Below, piece by piece: positions 1 through 8,084 of a DNA stretch of 57,301 nt. The stretch is from the NCBI GenBank assembly GCA_015057615.1, contig SVEA01000116.1:1-57301 (forward strand), in the 5' to 3' direction. A program made the position numbers and the translations under genes. Under the pieces are notes generated by a model. The model was given only the letters and a program-made list of their open reading frames with translations, searched no databases and was not told the origin of the DNA. The stretch is from Lachnospiraceae bacterium. Its GTDB lineage: Bacteria > Bacillota > Clostridia > Lachnospirales > Lachnospiraceae. Numbering within the stretch: position 1 is the first letter of the stretch; the number at the start of each line of letters is the position of its first letter.

Positions 1-154
1 AATACTCGTGTATGCATTGATAAGTGCAACGTGAACGAGAGAACGAAGTTCTCGAGTTCTAATCTGCTTCAGGCATAGAAGTAACGAGCATATAGGAGTG
101 TTTCCCTGAGCTCGCTCGGGGAAATACTCGTGTATGCATTGATAAGTGCAACGT
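1..154. repeat. 32-bp direct repeat pair enclosing two hairpins
   Basis: A 32-bp sequence at 1-32 recurs exactly at 123-154. Between the copies lie two inverted repeats: 33-59 (GAGAAC...GTTCTC, tight loop) and 101-124 (TTTCCCTGAGC...GCTCGGGGAAA). This matches a small intergenic palindromic element ahead of obgE. The 3' hairpin could also end transcription from an upstream gene (rplU/rpmA usually precede obgE), but it has no T-run. Confidence 0.7.
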
Positions 155-264
155 AAAATAAGCGCAGTGATGTGTGTATGCGAAATCATTCATATATTAA
201 GAGATATGTTGTAATTTAAGTTAAGAAAACAATACACTTAGAATGGATTGGGTCAGGTGATTAG

Positions 265-1548
265 ATGTTTGCAGATAGAGCTGAAATATATATTCGGTCC
301 GGAAAGGGCGGAGACGGCCATGTAAGTTTCCGAAGGGAAATGTATGTTCCCGCAGGAGGACCGGATGGTGGTGATGGCGGAAAAGGTGGAAATTTAATTT
401 TTGAAGTGGATTTGGGATTAAATACCTTATCTGATTTCCGATATAAACGTAAATACAGTGCGGAAGACGGCGAAGAGGGCGGCAAGAAACGATGCTATGG
501 TAAGAATGGAGCAGATTTGATTTTAAAAGTGCCGCTTGGGACGGTTATTCGTGAAAAGGAGTCCGGAAAAGTGATTGCTGATATGTCCGAGCCCGGCAAA
601 CAAGAAGTGATTTTAAAGGGCGGAAAAGGCGGAAAAGGAAATCAGCATTATGCCACTCCGACAATGCAGGTGCCAAAGTATGCGCAACCCGGTCAGAAAG
701 CACAGGAATTAGATGTTATTCTGGAATTGAAAGTAATTGCAGATGTTGGTTTGGTCGGCTTTACGAATGTCGGTAAATCCACCTTACTATCCCGAGTTAC
801 CAATGCAAAACCTAAGATTGCAAATTATCATTTTACCACCCTTAGTCCGAATCTTGGTGTTGTGGATCTGAATGGCGGCGGTTTTGTTATTGCCGATATT
901 CCGGGATTAATTGAGGGTGCCTCCGAAGGACTCGGTCTTGGTCATGAATTTTTGCGGCATATAGAGCGAACGAAGGTAATCGTTCATTTGGTTGATGCGG
1001 CATCTACCGAAGGCAGAGATCCGATTGATGATATTAACAAAATCAATGCGGAGCTTACCGCTTACAATCCGGAAATTATGAAACGACCGCAGGTGATTGC
1101 TGCAAATAAAATCGATGTATTATATGAAGAGGATGAACCACAGGTAATTCAGAAGCTTAAGGATACCTTTGAACCGCAAGGCATACCGGTATTTCCGATA
1201 TCGGCAGTCAGCGGGAAAGGGGTAAAGGAGCTTTTATATCATGTAAAAGAAATGCTTGATCATTTGGATCAGACACCGGTTGTATTTGAGAGAGAATTCT
1301 TTCCGGAGGATATGGCAAATTCCAATGAGCCTTATACGGTTTGGAAGGAAGAGGAACATTTGTTTGTAGTAGAAGGACCAAGAATTGAGCGTATGCTTGG
1401 CTATACGAATTTGGATTCGGAAAAAGGATTCGAATTCTTCCAAAAATTCCTTAAGGAGAATGGAATCCTAGAGGAACTGGAGGCTCTTGGTATCGAAGAA
1501 GGCGACACTGTAAGAATGTACGGATTGCAGTTTGATTATTACAAATAA
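265..1548 (+). CDS. obgE: Obg family GTPase (ribosome assembly)
   Basis: Essential-type GTPase of large-subunit assembly, and a stress-signalling protein in Bacillus. The 427-aa product has the three usual parts. The glycine-rich Obg fold spans about residues 1-160 (GGDGGKGGNL, GGKGGKGNQHYAT). The G domain spans about 160-335, with P-loop GFTNVGKST, switch II DIPGLIEGA and NKID. The OCT domain spans about 350-427, ending YGLQFDYYK. The full family length and the usual neighbours yhbY-nadD-yqeK-rsfS make the call firm. The start ATG is preceded by AGGTGA at 254-259. Confidence 0.97.
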   Translation: MFADRAEIYIRSGKGGDGHVSFRREMYVPAGGPDGGDGGKGGNLIFEVDLGLNTLSDFRYKRKYSAEDGEEGGKKRCYGKNGADLILKVPLGTVIREKESGKVIADMSEPGKQEVILKGGKGGKGNQHYATPTMQVPKYAQPGQKAQELDVILELKVIADVGLVGFTNVGKSTLLSRVTNAKPKIANYHFTTLSPNLGVVDLNGGGFVIADIPGLIEGASEGLGLGHEFLRHIERTKVIVHLVDAASTEGRDPIDDINKINAELTAYNPEIMKRPQVIAANKIDVLYEEDEPQVIQKLKDTFEPQGIPVFPISAVSGKGVKELLYHVKEMLDHLDQTPVVFEREFFPEDMANSNEPYTVWKEEEHLFVVEGPRIERMLGYTNLDSEKGFEFFQKFLKENGILEELEALGIEEGDTVRMYGLQFDYYK

Positions 1549-1573
1549 TGAAGCCAATTTGTTAAGAATCCTT

Positions 1574-1602
1574 TTGACATTCAAATCATGATTATATATA
1601 AA
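1574..1602 (+). promoter_or_regulatory. sigma-A type promoter for yhbY
   Basis: TTGACA at 1574-1579 is followed by a 17-bp spacer and TATAAA at 1597-1602, a near-consensus housekeeping promoter 36 bp ahead of the yhbY start codon. It would allow yhbY and the genes below it to be transcribed independently of obgE. Confidence 0.7.
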
Positions 1603-1637
1603 ATCTGCGTTTATAAACAGCAGGAAAGGAGTGCTTT

Positions 1638-1934
1638 ATGACAACAAAACAGCGTGCTTATTTAAAAAGTCTCGCAATGGCTATGGACCCGATCTATCAG
1701 ATTGGAAAGTCTACATTGACCCCGGAGTTGACCCAGGGAGTGTCAGATGCATTAGAAGCAAGGGAATTGATTAAAATAAATGTATTAAAAAATTGTATGA
1801 CGGATGTTAAAGAAGTGGCACAGATCTTATCCGAGCGTACCCATTCCGAAGTGGTTCAGGTAATCGGAAGAAAGATTGTTCTCTATCGGGAATCGAAGGA
1901 TAAGAAAAGAATTATATTACCATCAGATAAATAA
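1638..1934 (+). CDS. yhbY: YhbY/YqeI-type CRM-domain RNA-binding protein
   Basis: A 98-aa single CRM domain. YhbY associates with pre-50S ribosomal subunits, and CRM domains bind structured RNA. The visible signatures are the N-terminal helix LTTKQRAYLKSLA-type start, the IGK loop after DPIYQ, KINVLKNC and the ending VQVIGRKIVLYRES. The length is typical of bacterial single-domain members. It lies 89 bp after obgE with its own promoter-like sequence and a good RBS (AGGAAAGGAG) before the ATG. Its place in the Obg-NadD-RsfS cluster agrees with a ribosome-maturation role. Confidence 0.93.
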   Translation: MTTKQRAYLKSLAMAMDPIYQIGKSTLTPELTQGVSDALEARELIKINVLKNCMTDVKEVAQILSERTHSEVVQVIGRKIVLYRESKDKKRIILPSDK

Positions 1935-2090
1935 TCCGTTTTGATAGTGCTATAAGTCATCGTATGATTATGATAGAAATTAGAACAACTTATATATACG
2001 TTCCAATTTATGTTCCGCTTTTATATGACTTATCGTATGTTCATTTTTAATTACAAAGGATTCGTGTATATGCAGGAGGATGATAGGGAT

Positions 2091-2711
2091 ATGAAGAAAA
2101 TAGGAATTATGGGAGGAACCTTTAATCCGATCCATAACGCTCATTTATTTTTAGCAGAAAATGCATATGAGCAGATGGGGCTGGATGAAATCCTCTTTAT
2201 GCCTTCCAATCATCCGCCGCATAAGGACAGCCATGGGATTGTCTCCAAGGAGCATCGTAAAGTTATGATTCGCCTGGCAATACAGGACAATCCTCATTTT
2301 TCTTTATCGACGTTAGAGTTTGAGCGGGAAGGAACCACTTATACGGCAGATACGCTTACGATACTGAATAGAGAACAGCCAGATAACGAATTTTATTTTA
2401 TCGTAGGTGCGGATTCCTTTTTTTCCTTACAGAATTGGAAAAATCCCAAACTCATTTTTCATTTATGTACGATGCTTGTATTTGGACGAGATCAGGTGGA
2501 AACGGCAAAGATGAAGGAACATCTAGAGTATCTGACAACCATTTTCCCGGAGGCAAGGATACGAATCCTGGATATGCCGACCATTCAAATTTCTTCAGCA
2601 ATGATTCGGGAAAGGATTGCCTATCAAAAAAGTATAAGGTATTATGTGCCAAAGGATGTTATGGCATATATTAACGAGCATCATTTATATTCTGCAGTCA
2701 CAAAGGAGTAA
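2091..2711 (+). CDS. nadD: nicotinate-nucleotide adenylyltransferase NadD
   Basis: Adenylates nicotinate mononucleotide to NaAD in NAD synthesis. The nucleotidyltransferase signature GGTFNPIHNAHL near the N-terminus and the C-terminal ISSAMIRE (ISSTxIR motif) are both present. The open frame extends upstream to 2010, but ATG 2091 is preceded by GCAGGAGG and begins MKKIGIMGG, the normal family N-terminus, giving 206 aa. It is nearly joined to yqeK, with 4 bp between stop and start, so the two are translated as one operon. Confidence 0.95.
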   Translation: MKKIGIMGGTFNPIHNAHLFLAENAYEQMGLDEILFMPSNHPPHKDSHGIVSKEHRKVMIRLAIQDNPHFSLSTLEFEREGTTYTADTLTILNREQPDNEFYFIVGADSFFSLQNWKNPKLIFHLCTMLVFGRDQVETAKMKEHLEYLTTIFPEARIRILDMPTIQISSAMIRERIAYQKSIRYYVPKDVMAYINEHHLYSAVTKE

Positions 2712-2715
2712 GCAA

Positions 2716-3318
2716 ATGGAATTGGAACAGCTTAGAGAAAGCATGAAAATGGTATTAAAGGAAACTAGATATCAACATGTCCTTGGTGTAGAAGAGGTAT
2801 CAATCGATTTGGCAGTCATTCATGGATGCGATCAAAGGAAGGCTGCGATTGCAGGAATTCTTCATGATTGTGCAAAGTATTTTACCGATGAAGAGCTCCT
2901 TAGCGAATGCACGAAATATAAGTTGCCGGTTACGGACGGAGAGAGAAAAAGTGTCTATCTTCTGCATGCCAAGGTAGGTGCGGCATGCGCAAGGGATAAA
3001 TATGGAATAGAAGATGACGATATTCTAAATGCGATTACTTACCATACGACCGGCAGACCGGGAATGTCCTTGCTTGAAAAGATTGTATTTACCGCGGATT
3101 ATATTGAACCGAATCGAAAGCCGTTACCAAGAATTGAAGAAATTCGTAAGGCTGCTTATGATCATCTGGATTTTGCAGTCTACCTGATTTTAGAAAATAC
3201 CCTAGAGTACTTAAATAATGTCGGTACTTTTATTGATACCCGGACAAATGAAACCTATGCATATTATAAAAATATTGTTTGCGAATTGGATGCGGAAGGA
3301 AAAGCGAAAGAATTTTAA
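2716..3318 (+). CDS. yqeK: YqeK-type HD-domain Ap4A hydrolase
   Basis: HD-domain phosphohydrolase. YqeK proteins of Gram-positive bacteria cleave diadenosine tetraphosphate symmetrically to two ADP. The metal ligands are visible as the His of YQHVLGVE, the HD pair in GILHDCAKY, the His of ITYHTTGRPGM and the Asp of KIVFTADYIEP. ATG 2716 has AAAGGAG just upstream and yields 200 aa, the family length; the open frame before it overlaps nadD. The nadD-yqeK-rsfS order is conserved in Firmicutes. Confidence 0.93.
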   Translation: MELEQLRESMKMVLKETRYQHVLGVEEVSIDLAVIHGCDQRKAAIAGILHDCAKYFTDEELLSECTKYKLPVTDGERKSVYLLHAKVGAACARDKYGIEDDDILNAITYHTTGRPGMSLLEKIVFTADYIEPNRKPLPRIEEIRKAAYDHLDFAVYLILENTLEYLNNVGTFIDTRTNETYAYYKNIVCELDAEGKAKEF

Positions 3319-3350
3319 GTTTTTAAAACCGCATAGAAATGAGGAGAGCT

Positions 3351-3707
3351 ATGGAAAATTCAAAAATCATGACAAAATTGGCATATCAGGCATTGGAAGA
3401 GAAAAAGGGAGAGGATATCCAAGTTATTGAGATTAAAGAAATCTCTATTCTTGCAGATTACTTTATTATTGCCAATGGTACCAATGCTTCCCAGGTGGAT
3501 GCTTTGGTTGATAGTGTCAAGGAAACCTTGGCAGAACACGGCTATGAACCAAGAAGGATTGAGGGAGTTCGTTCCGCCAGCTGGATCTTATTGGATTATG
3601 GTGATTTGGTCGTACATGTATTTTCCAAGGAAGACCGTTTGTTTTATAATCTGGAACGTATCTGGAGAGACGGTAAAGCAATCTCGAAAGAAGAGCTAGA
3701 AGGATAA
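3351..3707 (+). CDS. rsfS: ribosomal silencing factor RsfS
   Basis: A 118-aa RsfS/Iojap (DUF143) protein. It binds uL14 on the 50S subunit and blocks subunit joining under nutrient limitation. The whole domain is recognisable: ILADYFIIANGTNASQVDAL, the EGVRSASWILLDYGDLVVHVF stretch and FYNLERIW near the C-terminus. ATG 3351 follows GAGGAGAGC. It is the last gene of the obgE-yhbY-nadD-yqeK-rsfS run and is followed by a terminator. Confidence 0.95.
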   Translation: MENSKIMTKLAYQALEEKKGEDIQVIEIKEISILADYFIIANGTNASQVDALVDSVKETLAEHGYEPRRIEGVRSASWILLDYGDLVVHVFSKEDRLFYNLERIWRDGKAISKEELEG

Positions 3708-3749
3708 TTGTTGTTCGGTAAGAATTTTATAATGAGAAGATATATTCCG

Positions 3750-3800
3750 AAGAGCCTATGACAGAAGAGCAGTAATATTTGTTATAGGCTCTTACTTTAT
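3750..3800 (+). terminator. intrinsic terminator after rsfS
   Basis: AAGAGCCTAT at 3750-3759 pairs with ATAGGCTCTT at 3784-3793 across a 24-nt loop. An AT-rich tail follows. Confidence 0.65.
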
Positions 3801-3868
3801 ATTTGTGCTTCCTATTCTTTATGTAAGTAAAGAATTCCCGCTATTTGCATGGGAGACTGGTCACTCAC

Positions 3869-4486
3869 TTATTGAAACATACGGAATAAACCAATTACTT
3901 TTCCTAAGATAGAAAGTTCGGGAACAATAATAGGTTCCATGGTATCATTTTCCGGCTGTAACCGGTAATAACCGCTTTCTTTATAGAAAGTCTTAACCGT
4001 TACTTCGTCTTCAATCAGTGCAACAACAATATCACCATTCTTTGCAACAGATTGCTTCTGAACTAAGATTTTGTCACCTTCGAAGATACCTGCATTAATC
4101 ATACTATTTCCTTTTACCTTAAGCATAAAGGTCTCTTCGTTAGGCATAAATTCAGAAGGAATAGGAAAGTAAGCTTCGATATTTTCCACTGCTAAGATCG
4201 GTTGACCTGCAGTTATCGTGCCAACCACCGGCACATTCACAAGCTCCCGTCTGGTTAAATTAAATTCATCGTCAATAATCTCAATCGCACGCGGCTTAGA
4301 TGGGTCGCGGCGGATATATCCGTTTTTCTCTAATGTTTCCAAATGAGAGTGTACAGAAGAGGTTGATTTCAAATTAACAGCTTCACATATCTCACGAACA
4401 GCCGGTGGATAGCCTTTGTTAATAATCTGAGATTTTACGTATTCTAGAATTTCCTTCTGCTTATTACTTATCTTGCCATATCCCAT
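3869..4486 (-). CDS. lexA: SOS repressor LexA
   Basis: Transcriptional repressor and self-cleaving S24 peptidase. The 205-aa chain has an N-terminal winged helix (KQKEILEYVKS, PPAVREICEAV, SSVHSHLETLEKNGYIRRD), the Ala-Gly cleavage site at 93-94 (TITAGQP), the catalytic Ser at 128 (KGNSMINAG) and the catalytic Lys at 165 (VTVKTFYKE). These positions match Bacillus LexA. ATG 4486 has GGAGG upstream on the minus strand; the open frame extends 7 codons further without a ribosome site. The divergent LysM gene and the LexA-like boxes between them support the assignment. Confidence 0.97.
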   Translation of the reverse strand: MGYGKISNKQKEILEYVKSQIINKGYPPAVREICEAVNLKSTSSVHSHLETLEKNGYIRRDPSKPRAIEIIDDEFNLTRRELVNVPVVGTITAGQPILAVENIEAYFPIPSEFMPNEETFMLKVKGNSMINAGIFEGDKILVQKQSVAKNGDIVVALIEDEVTVKTFYKESGYYRLQPENDTMEPIIVPELSILGKVIGLFRMFQ

Positions 4487-4526
4487 AAGTATCAGCCTCC
4501 AATTCAAATTTTATTAATTCCTAAAT

Positions 4527-4555
4527 AGTATAACATAATTGGATGAAAAATGCAA
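4527..4555 (-). promoter_or_regulatory. lexA promoter
   Basis: Reading the minus strand, TTGCAT (4550-4555) and TATACT (4527-4532) are separated by exactly 17 bp, about 41 bp upstream of the lexA start codon. The nearest LexA-like half-sites are just outside it at 4560-4607. Confidence 0.65.
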
Positions 4556-4593
4556 AACTAATGTTCTGAAAAACGAAAAAATGTTTGTAAAAC

Positions 4594-4681
4594 AAAATGT
4601 ATGTTCGAAAAAACTATTGACAAACAAATATATGTTCGATATAATGCCCGTAAAGAAACAAATGTTCGTATCATACGTTCG
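4594..4681 (+). promoter_or_regulatory. LexA boxes and SOS promoter of the yneA-like gene
   Basis: TTGACA (4617-4622) and TATAAT (4640-4645) form a consensus promoter with a 17-bp spacer. The spacer contains a 14-bp sequence (4625-4638) matching the Bacillus-type LexA box CGAACATATGTTCG at 12 of 14 positions. Weaker boxes with an intact GTTCG half lie at 4594-4607 (10/14), 4655-4668 (11/14) and 4668-4681 (10/14). A repressor on the central box would block RNA polymerase directly. Confidence 0.8.
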
Positions 4682-4748
4682 GACAAGATGGTGCATAACA
4701 GATTTCTCAATTATGATACGAAAGAGAAAAATGGAGAGGTGTAAGGTT

Positions 4749-5102
4749 ATGTATAGAGTAATGTATCAAAGAAATATCGGTAATGGGAAGGAATTGTTAC
4801 GCAGGAGAAGAGCTTTCCTGTTTGGTTTTGTACTTTTTGTTGTATTATCTTTCTTCTCAATCGTTTTTATTACAAAGACAGTTACCGCAGAAAGAGAAAT
4901 GGATCGAGCAAAGAAGATCACCAGTGTGCAGATCAAGAAAGGGGATACCTTATGGAGTATCGCTAAGTCCTATATTTCTGATGAATACAATGATATCGAC
5001 GATTATATAGATGAGATTAAAACGAGTAACGGTTTGTCCTCCGATACGATACATGCCGGGAATTATATTATTGTACCTTATTATACAGATGCGTCAAAGT
5101 GA
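4749..5102 (+). CDS. yneA: YneA-like SOS cell-division suppressor (TM + LysM)
   Basis: A 117-aa protein with a basic N-terminus (LLRRRRAF), one membrane segment at about residues 19-41 and an extracellular LysM domain at about 55-112 (VQIKKGDTLWSIAKSY ... NYIIVPYY). This is the layout of Bacillus YneA, which delays division during the SOS response and is coded divergently from lexA, as here. ATG 4749 follows GGAGAGGTG; the open frame upstream covers the promoter and LexA boxes and is not credible as coding. Sequence identity outside LysM cannot be judged, so the name rests on architecture and position. Confidence 0.85.
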   Translation: MYRVMYQRNIGNGKELLRRRRAFLFGFVLFVVLSFFSIVFITKTVTAEREMDRAKKITSVQIKKGDTLWSIAKSYISDEYNDIDDYIDEIKTSNGLSSDTIHAGNYIIVPYYTDASK

Positions 5103-5114
5103 GTATTTTAATAA

Positions 5115-5235
5115 CTCAAACTTCGGTGCGGCTAAGCAAGGTCGCATAACTTAGCAGGTGGTAATCCTATCTGGTAAGGTTAAACTGAACACCAGTAGCA
5201 AGTCATGGATTTATAGCAGCAATGCTATAAATCAA
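5115..5235 (+). ncRNA. candidate structured RNA, class not identified
   Basis: Three consecutive helices are visible. GCTAAG (5131-5136) pairs with CTTAGC (5150-5155), and a possible pseudoknot pairs TGCG (5127-5130) with CGCA (5143-5146). CTGGT...ACCAG (5171-5175/5191-5195) has an inner GTT/AAC. A perfect 10-bp stem ATTTATAGCA/TGCTATAAAT (5209-5218/5223-5232) is closed by a GCAA tetraloop. The loops are rich in GNRA-like and purine motifs. It could be a riboswitch or leader for the MFS gene, an independent small RNA, or a remnant of a group II intron. I do not recognise the class. Confidence 0.45.
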
Positions 5236-5411
5236 GCGAAAGGGATTATATTACAATGGAGTTTCTTGTTTTTGTGCCAGGTATGTTATAATTGGAAAAG
5301 ATAAACCATGGAAACCATGCTTTGTTTCATTGACATCACTTACGTTATATGCTATTATTCACCTGTTTTAATACTTAATTTACATAATACATACAAAGGA
5401 TGGAATGGTTC

Positions 5412-6569
5412 ATGGTTACATTACTAATAATAATTTACATATCTTTTATCAGTCTGGGGTTACCGGATTCCCTGCTGGGATCTGCTTGGCCTGCAATTAA
5501 TGCAGATCTTGGTGTTCCGCTGTCGTACGCAGGTATAGTAACAATGATTATATCGGGTGGAACAATCATATCCAGCTTTCATAGTGAGAGGTTGATACGC
5601 CGATTTGGTACCGGACTTGTTACTGCAGTCAGTGTGTTAATGACCGCATTAGCATTGCTTGGTTTTGGATATTCGAAAAACTTCTGGTGGTTTTGCATCC
5701 TCGCAATTCCGCTGGGATTGGGCGGCGGTTCGGTTGACGCAGCGCTGAACAATTTTGTTGCATTACATTACAAGGCAAAGCATATGAGTTGGCTGCATTG
5801 CTTCTGGGGTATTGGGGCGGCGACGGGACCGATCATTATTTCCTCTTTCCTTAAGAAATCGGGAGGCTGGAGCTACGGATACCTGATTATCAGTGGAATA
5901 CAGATCGTACTTACCATTGTTCTCTTTGTCACACTTCCTTTTTGGAAGAGAGCTGCCGCAGCAAATAATGAGATAGAGCTGGATGGGGAACCACATAAAT
6001 TCACCGAATTGATTCGTATTCCCGGTGCAAAGTCTGCTTTAATAACCTTTTTTTGCTATTGTGCAGTCGAATCAACGACCGGATTGTGGGGAAGCAGCTA
6101 TTTATTTGTAACCAAAGGAATATCGGCAGAAGTAGCTGCCAAAATGGTATCTTTATTCTATCTCGGGATTACGGGTGGTAGATTCTTATCCGGTTTTTTA
6201 ACGATAAAATTTGATAATAAAACGATGATCCGTTTTGGGCAGATAGGCATTTTACTGGGGATAGCCATAATTTTATTACCCTTTGGCAATTTTACACTAG
6301 CTGCCGGATTTACAATGATTGGTCTTGGCTGTGCCCCGATTTATCCTTCTATCATACAAGAGACGCCAACAAGATTTGGTAAAGCATTATCGCAGTCATT
6401 TATTGGAATTCAGATGGCATTTGCCTATATTGGAGCAACCTTTATGCCACCGCTGTTTGGGGTGATTGCAGATAACACCAGTTTACTATTGTATCCGTTC
6501 TTTTTACTTGCAGTACTGGTATTGATGATCGTAAACTCCGAAATATTGAATAAGGTAACCGCTAAGTAA
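5412..6569 (+). CDS. major facilitator superfamily transporter
   Basis: A 385-aa polytopic membrane protein of about 12 hydrophobic segments. It has a GLPDSLLGSAWP N-terminal signature and a central cytoplasmic loop (FWKRAAAANNEIELDGEPHK, about residues 180-200) dividing two six-helix halves. It resembles clostridial MFS proteins related to the FucP/Bmr group; the substrate cannot be read from sequence. ATG 5412 is chosen because AAAGGA at 5395-5400 lies 11 bp upstream; ATG 5400 would overlap that ribosome site. The aldo/keto reductase 125 bp downstream may share its transcript. Confidence 0.85.
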   Translation: MVTLLIIIYISFISLGLPDSLLGSAWPAINADLGVPLSYAGIVTMIISGGTIISSFHSERLIRRFGTGLVTAVSVLMTALALLGFGYSKNFWWFCILAIPLGLGGGSVDAALNNFVALHYKAKHMSWLHCFWGIGAATGPIIISSFLKKSGGWSYGYLIISGIQIVLTIVLFVTLPFWKRAAAANNEIELDGEPHKFTELIRIPGAKSALITFFCYCAVESTTGLWGSSYLFVTKGISAEVAAKMVSLFYLGITGGRFLSGFLTIKFDNKTMIRFGQIGILLGIAIILLPFGNFTLAAGFTMIGLGCAPIYPSIIQETPTRFGKALSQSFIGIQMAFAYIGATFMPPLFGVIADNTSLLLYPFFLLAVLVLMIVNSEILNKVTAK

Positions 6570-6694
6570 ATTTTAACTTAAAAGGTAGAGGTACTAATTT
6601 AAGAATTTTAATACCGTAGCTGTTAAAAAGAAAGTATAAAGATGGTTCTATAAGAAAATATTCTATATTAATAAGAAAGGAATGGTATCCTATT

Positions 6695-7615
6695 ATGAGA
6701 ACGATGAAATTGGGTAAGAGTAATTTGGAAGTGCCAGTAATTGCAATTGGCTGTATGAGGATGAATTCGTTAACAAAGCAGGACGCAGAAAAATATGTTC
6801 GTGAGGCTCTTGAGCAGGGAGCGAATTTCTTTGACCATGCCGATATCTATGGCGGGGGTAACTGTGAAGAAATCTTTGCGGATGCCATTGCTATGAATTC
6901 CACAATAAGGGAAAAAATTATTTTACAGTCGAAATGTGGAATTGTGCCTGGAAACCGATTTGATTTCTCTAAGGAGCATATTTTAAAATCAGTAGACGGC
7001 ATATTACAACGGTTAAAGACAGATTTTCTTGATGTGCTGTTACTACATCGTCCGGATGCCTTAGTTGAGCCGGAGGAAGTTGCCGAAGCCTTTGATCAGC
7101 TGGAGAGTTCCGGTAAGGTACGGCATTTTGGAGTTTCCAACCAGAATCCGATGCAGATAGAATTATTGCAGAAATCCTTAAACCAGGATATTATTGCAAA
7201 TCAGCTGCAGTTTAGCATTACCAATGCAACCATGGTTTCCACAGGGATTAATGTAAATATGCAAAATGATGCTGCAATTAACCGGGATGGCAGTATATTA
7301 GATTTTTGCAGATTAAACGATATTACCATCCAGCCATGGTCCCCATTCCAGTATGGTTTCTTTGAAGGCGTTTTCCTCGGAAACAGTAAATTCCCGGAAC
7401 TTAACCAGGTGATCGACCATATTGCAGACAAATACGGAGTTTCGAATACTACGATTGCCATCGCTTGGATTTTACGTCATCCCGCTCATATGCAGCCGGT
7501 TATTGGAACGATGAATATAAACCGAATGAAGGATTGCTGTAAAGCAGCTGATGTTACGATAACAAGAGAAGAATGGTATGAGATTTATCGTGCCGCAGGA
7601 AATGTATTACCTTAA
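6695..7615 (+). CDS. aldo/keto reductase (YdhF-like)
   Basis: A 306-aa NAD(P)H-dependent oxidoreductase with an (alpha/beta)8 fold. The tetrad is visible: Asp and Tyr in FFDHADIYGGG, Lys in ILQSKCGI and His in DVLLLHRPD. The C-terminal cofactor-binding region (QPVIGTMNINRM) is intact. Closest in feel to E. coli YdhF, a reductase of small carbonyls with unknown natural substrate. RBS AGAAAGGAA precedes the ATG. A long terminator follows, closing the MFS-reductase unit. Confidence 0.88.
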   Translation: MRTMKLGKSNLEVPVIAIGCMRMNSLTKQDAEKYVREALEQGANFFDHADIYGGGNCEEIFADAIAMNSTIREKIILQSKCGIVPGNRFDFSKEHILKSVDGILQRLKTDFLDVLLLHRPDALVEPEEVAEAFDQLESSGKVRHFGVSNQNPMQIELLQKSLNQDIIANQLQFSITNATMVSTGINVNMQNDAAINRDGSILDFCRLNDITIQPWSPFQYGFFEGVFLGNSKFPELNQVIDHIADKYGVSNTTIAIAWILRHPAHMQPVIGTMNINRMKDCCKAADVTITREEWYEIYRAAGNVLP

Positions 7616-7651
7616 ATTTTCATTTGATTTAGCTTAATAGAGGTATATCCT

Positions 7652-7706
7652 ACAACCACCAATCAATAAAGAAACTTAGGATTCTTTATTGTTTGGTGGT
7701 TGTTTT
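7652..7706 (+). terminator. strong intrinsic terminator
   Basis: Nested stem: ACAACCACCAA with TTGGTGGTTGT outside, and CAATAAAGAA with TTCTTTATTG inside. It ends in TTTT and lies about 35 bp after the aldo/keto reductase stop. Confidence 0.85.
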
Positions 7707-8070
7707 GTAAAAATAAATTCTAAGGTTATGGACTTGCTAATCTCTAAAATTCGTCATGCAGGCTATTATGGTAGCAACTATTATGGTACGGAATAAAGCA
7801 ATAATTTAGCTTTCTATGATAAAAATTGTTTTGATGACAGAATAGACAGATTTTTAGTCCTTATGCCTTGCTAACAATATAGTTCACAAAGATGGGTATG
7901 CCAAGAGAATCCTGTATTTCAGGATCTCTTCCATACCTGTTTTTTGCTTATATATTATTAGGATCTTTCCCTGTTTGACATATTACTTTATGTTCCATCA
8001 TGGTTTGACACATAATACAGCAAATAACATATTATATCTTAGTAAGTCAATTATTTCTAATCTCTAATTA
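7707..8070. other. intergenic, second terminator-like hairpin
   Basis: No gene is visible. At 7893-7948 GGTATG...AGAGA..CCTG pairs with CAGG..CTCT...ATACC and runs into TGTTTTTT, a good intrinsic terminator with no recognisable gene in front of it. This suggests a lost gene or a small RNA in 7710-7890. Confidence 0.5.
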
Positions 8071-8084
8071 AGGGGAGGTATAAG

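Noticed and set aside
5115-5235. Group II intron fragment as a firm call
   Set aside because: Shape and loops could fit, but I see no domain V, no boundary sequence I can verify and no maturase.
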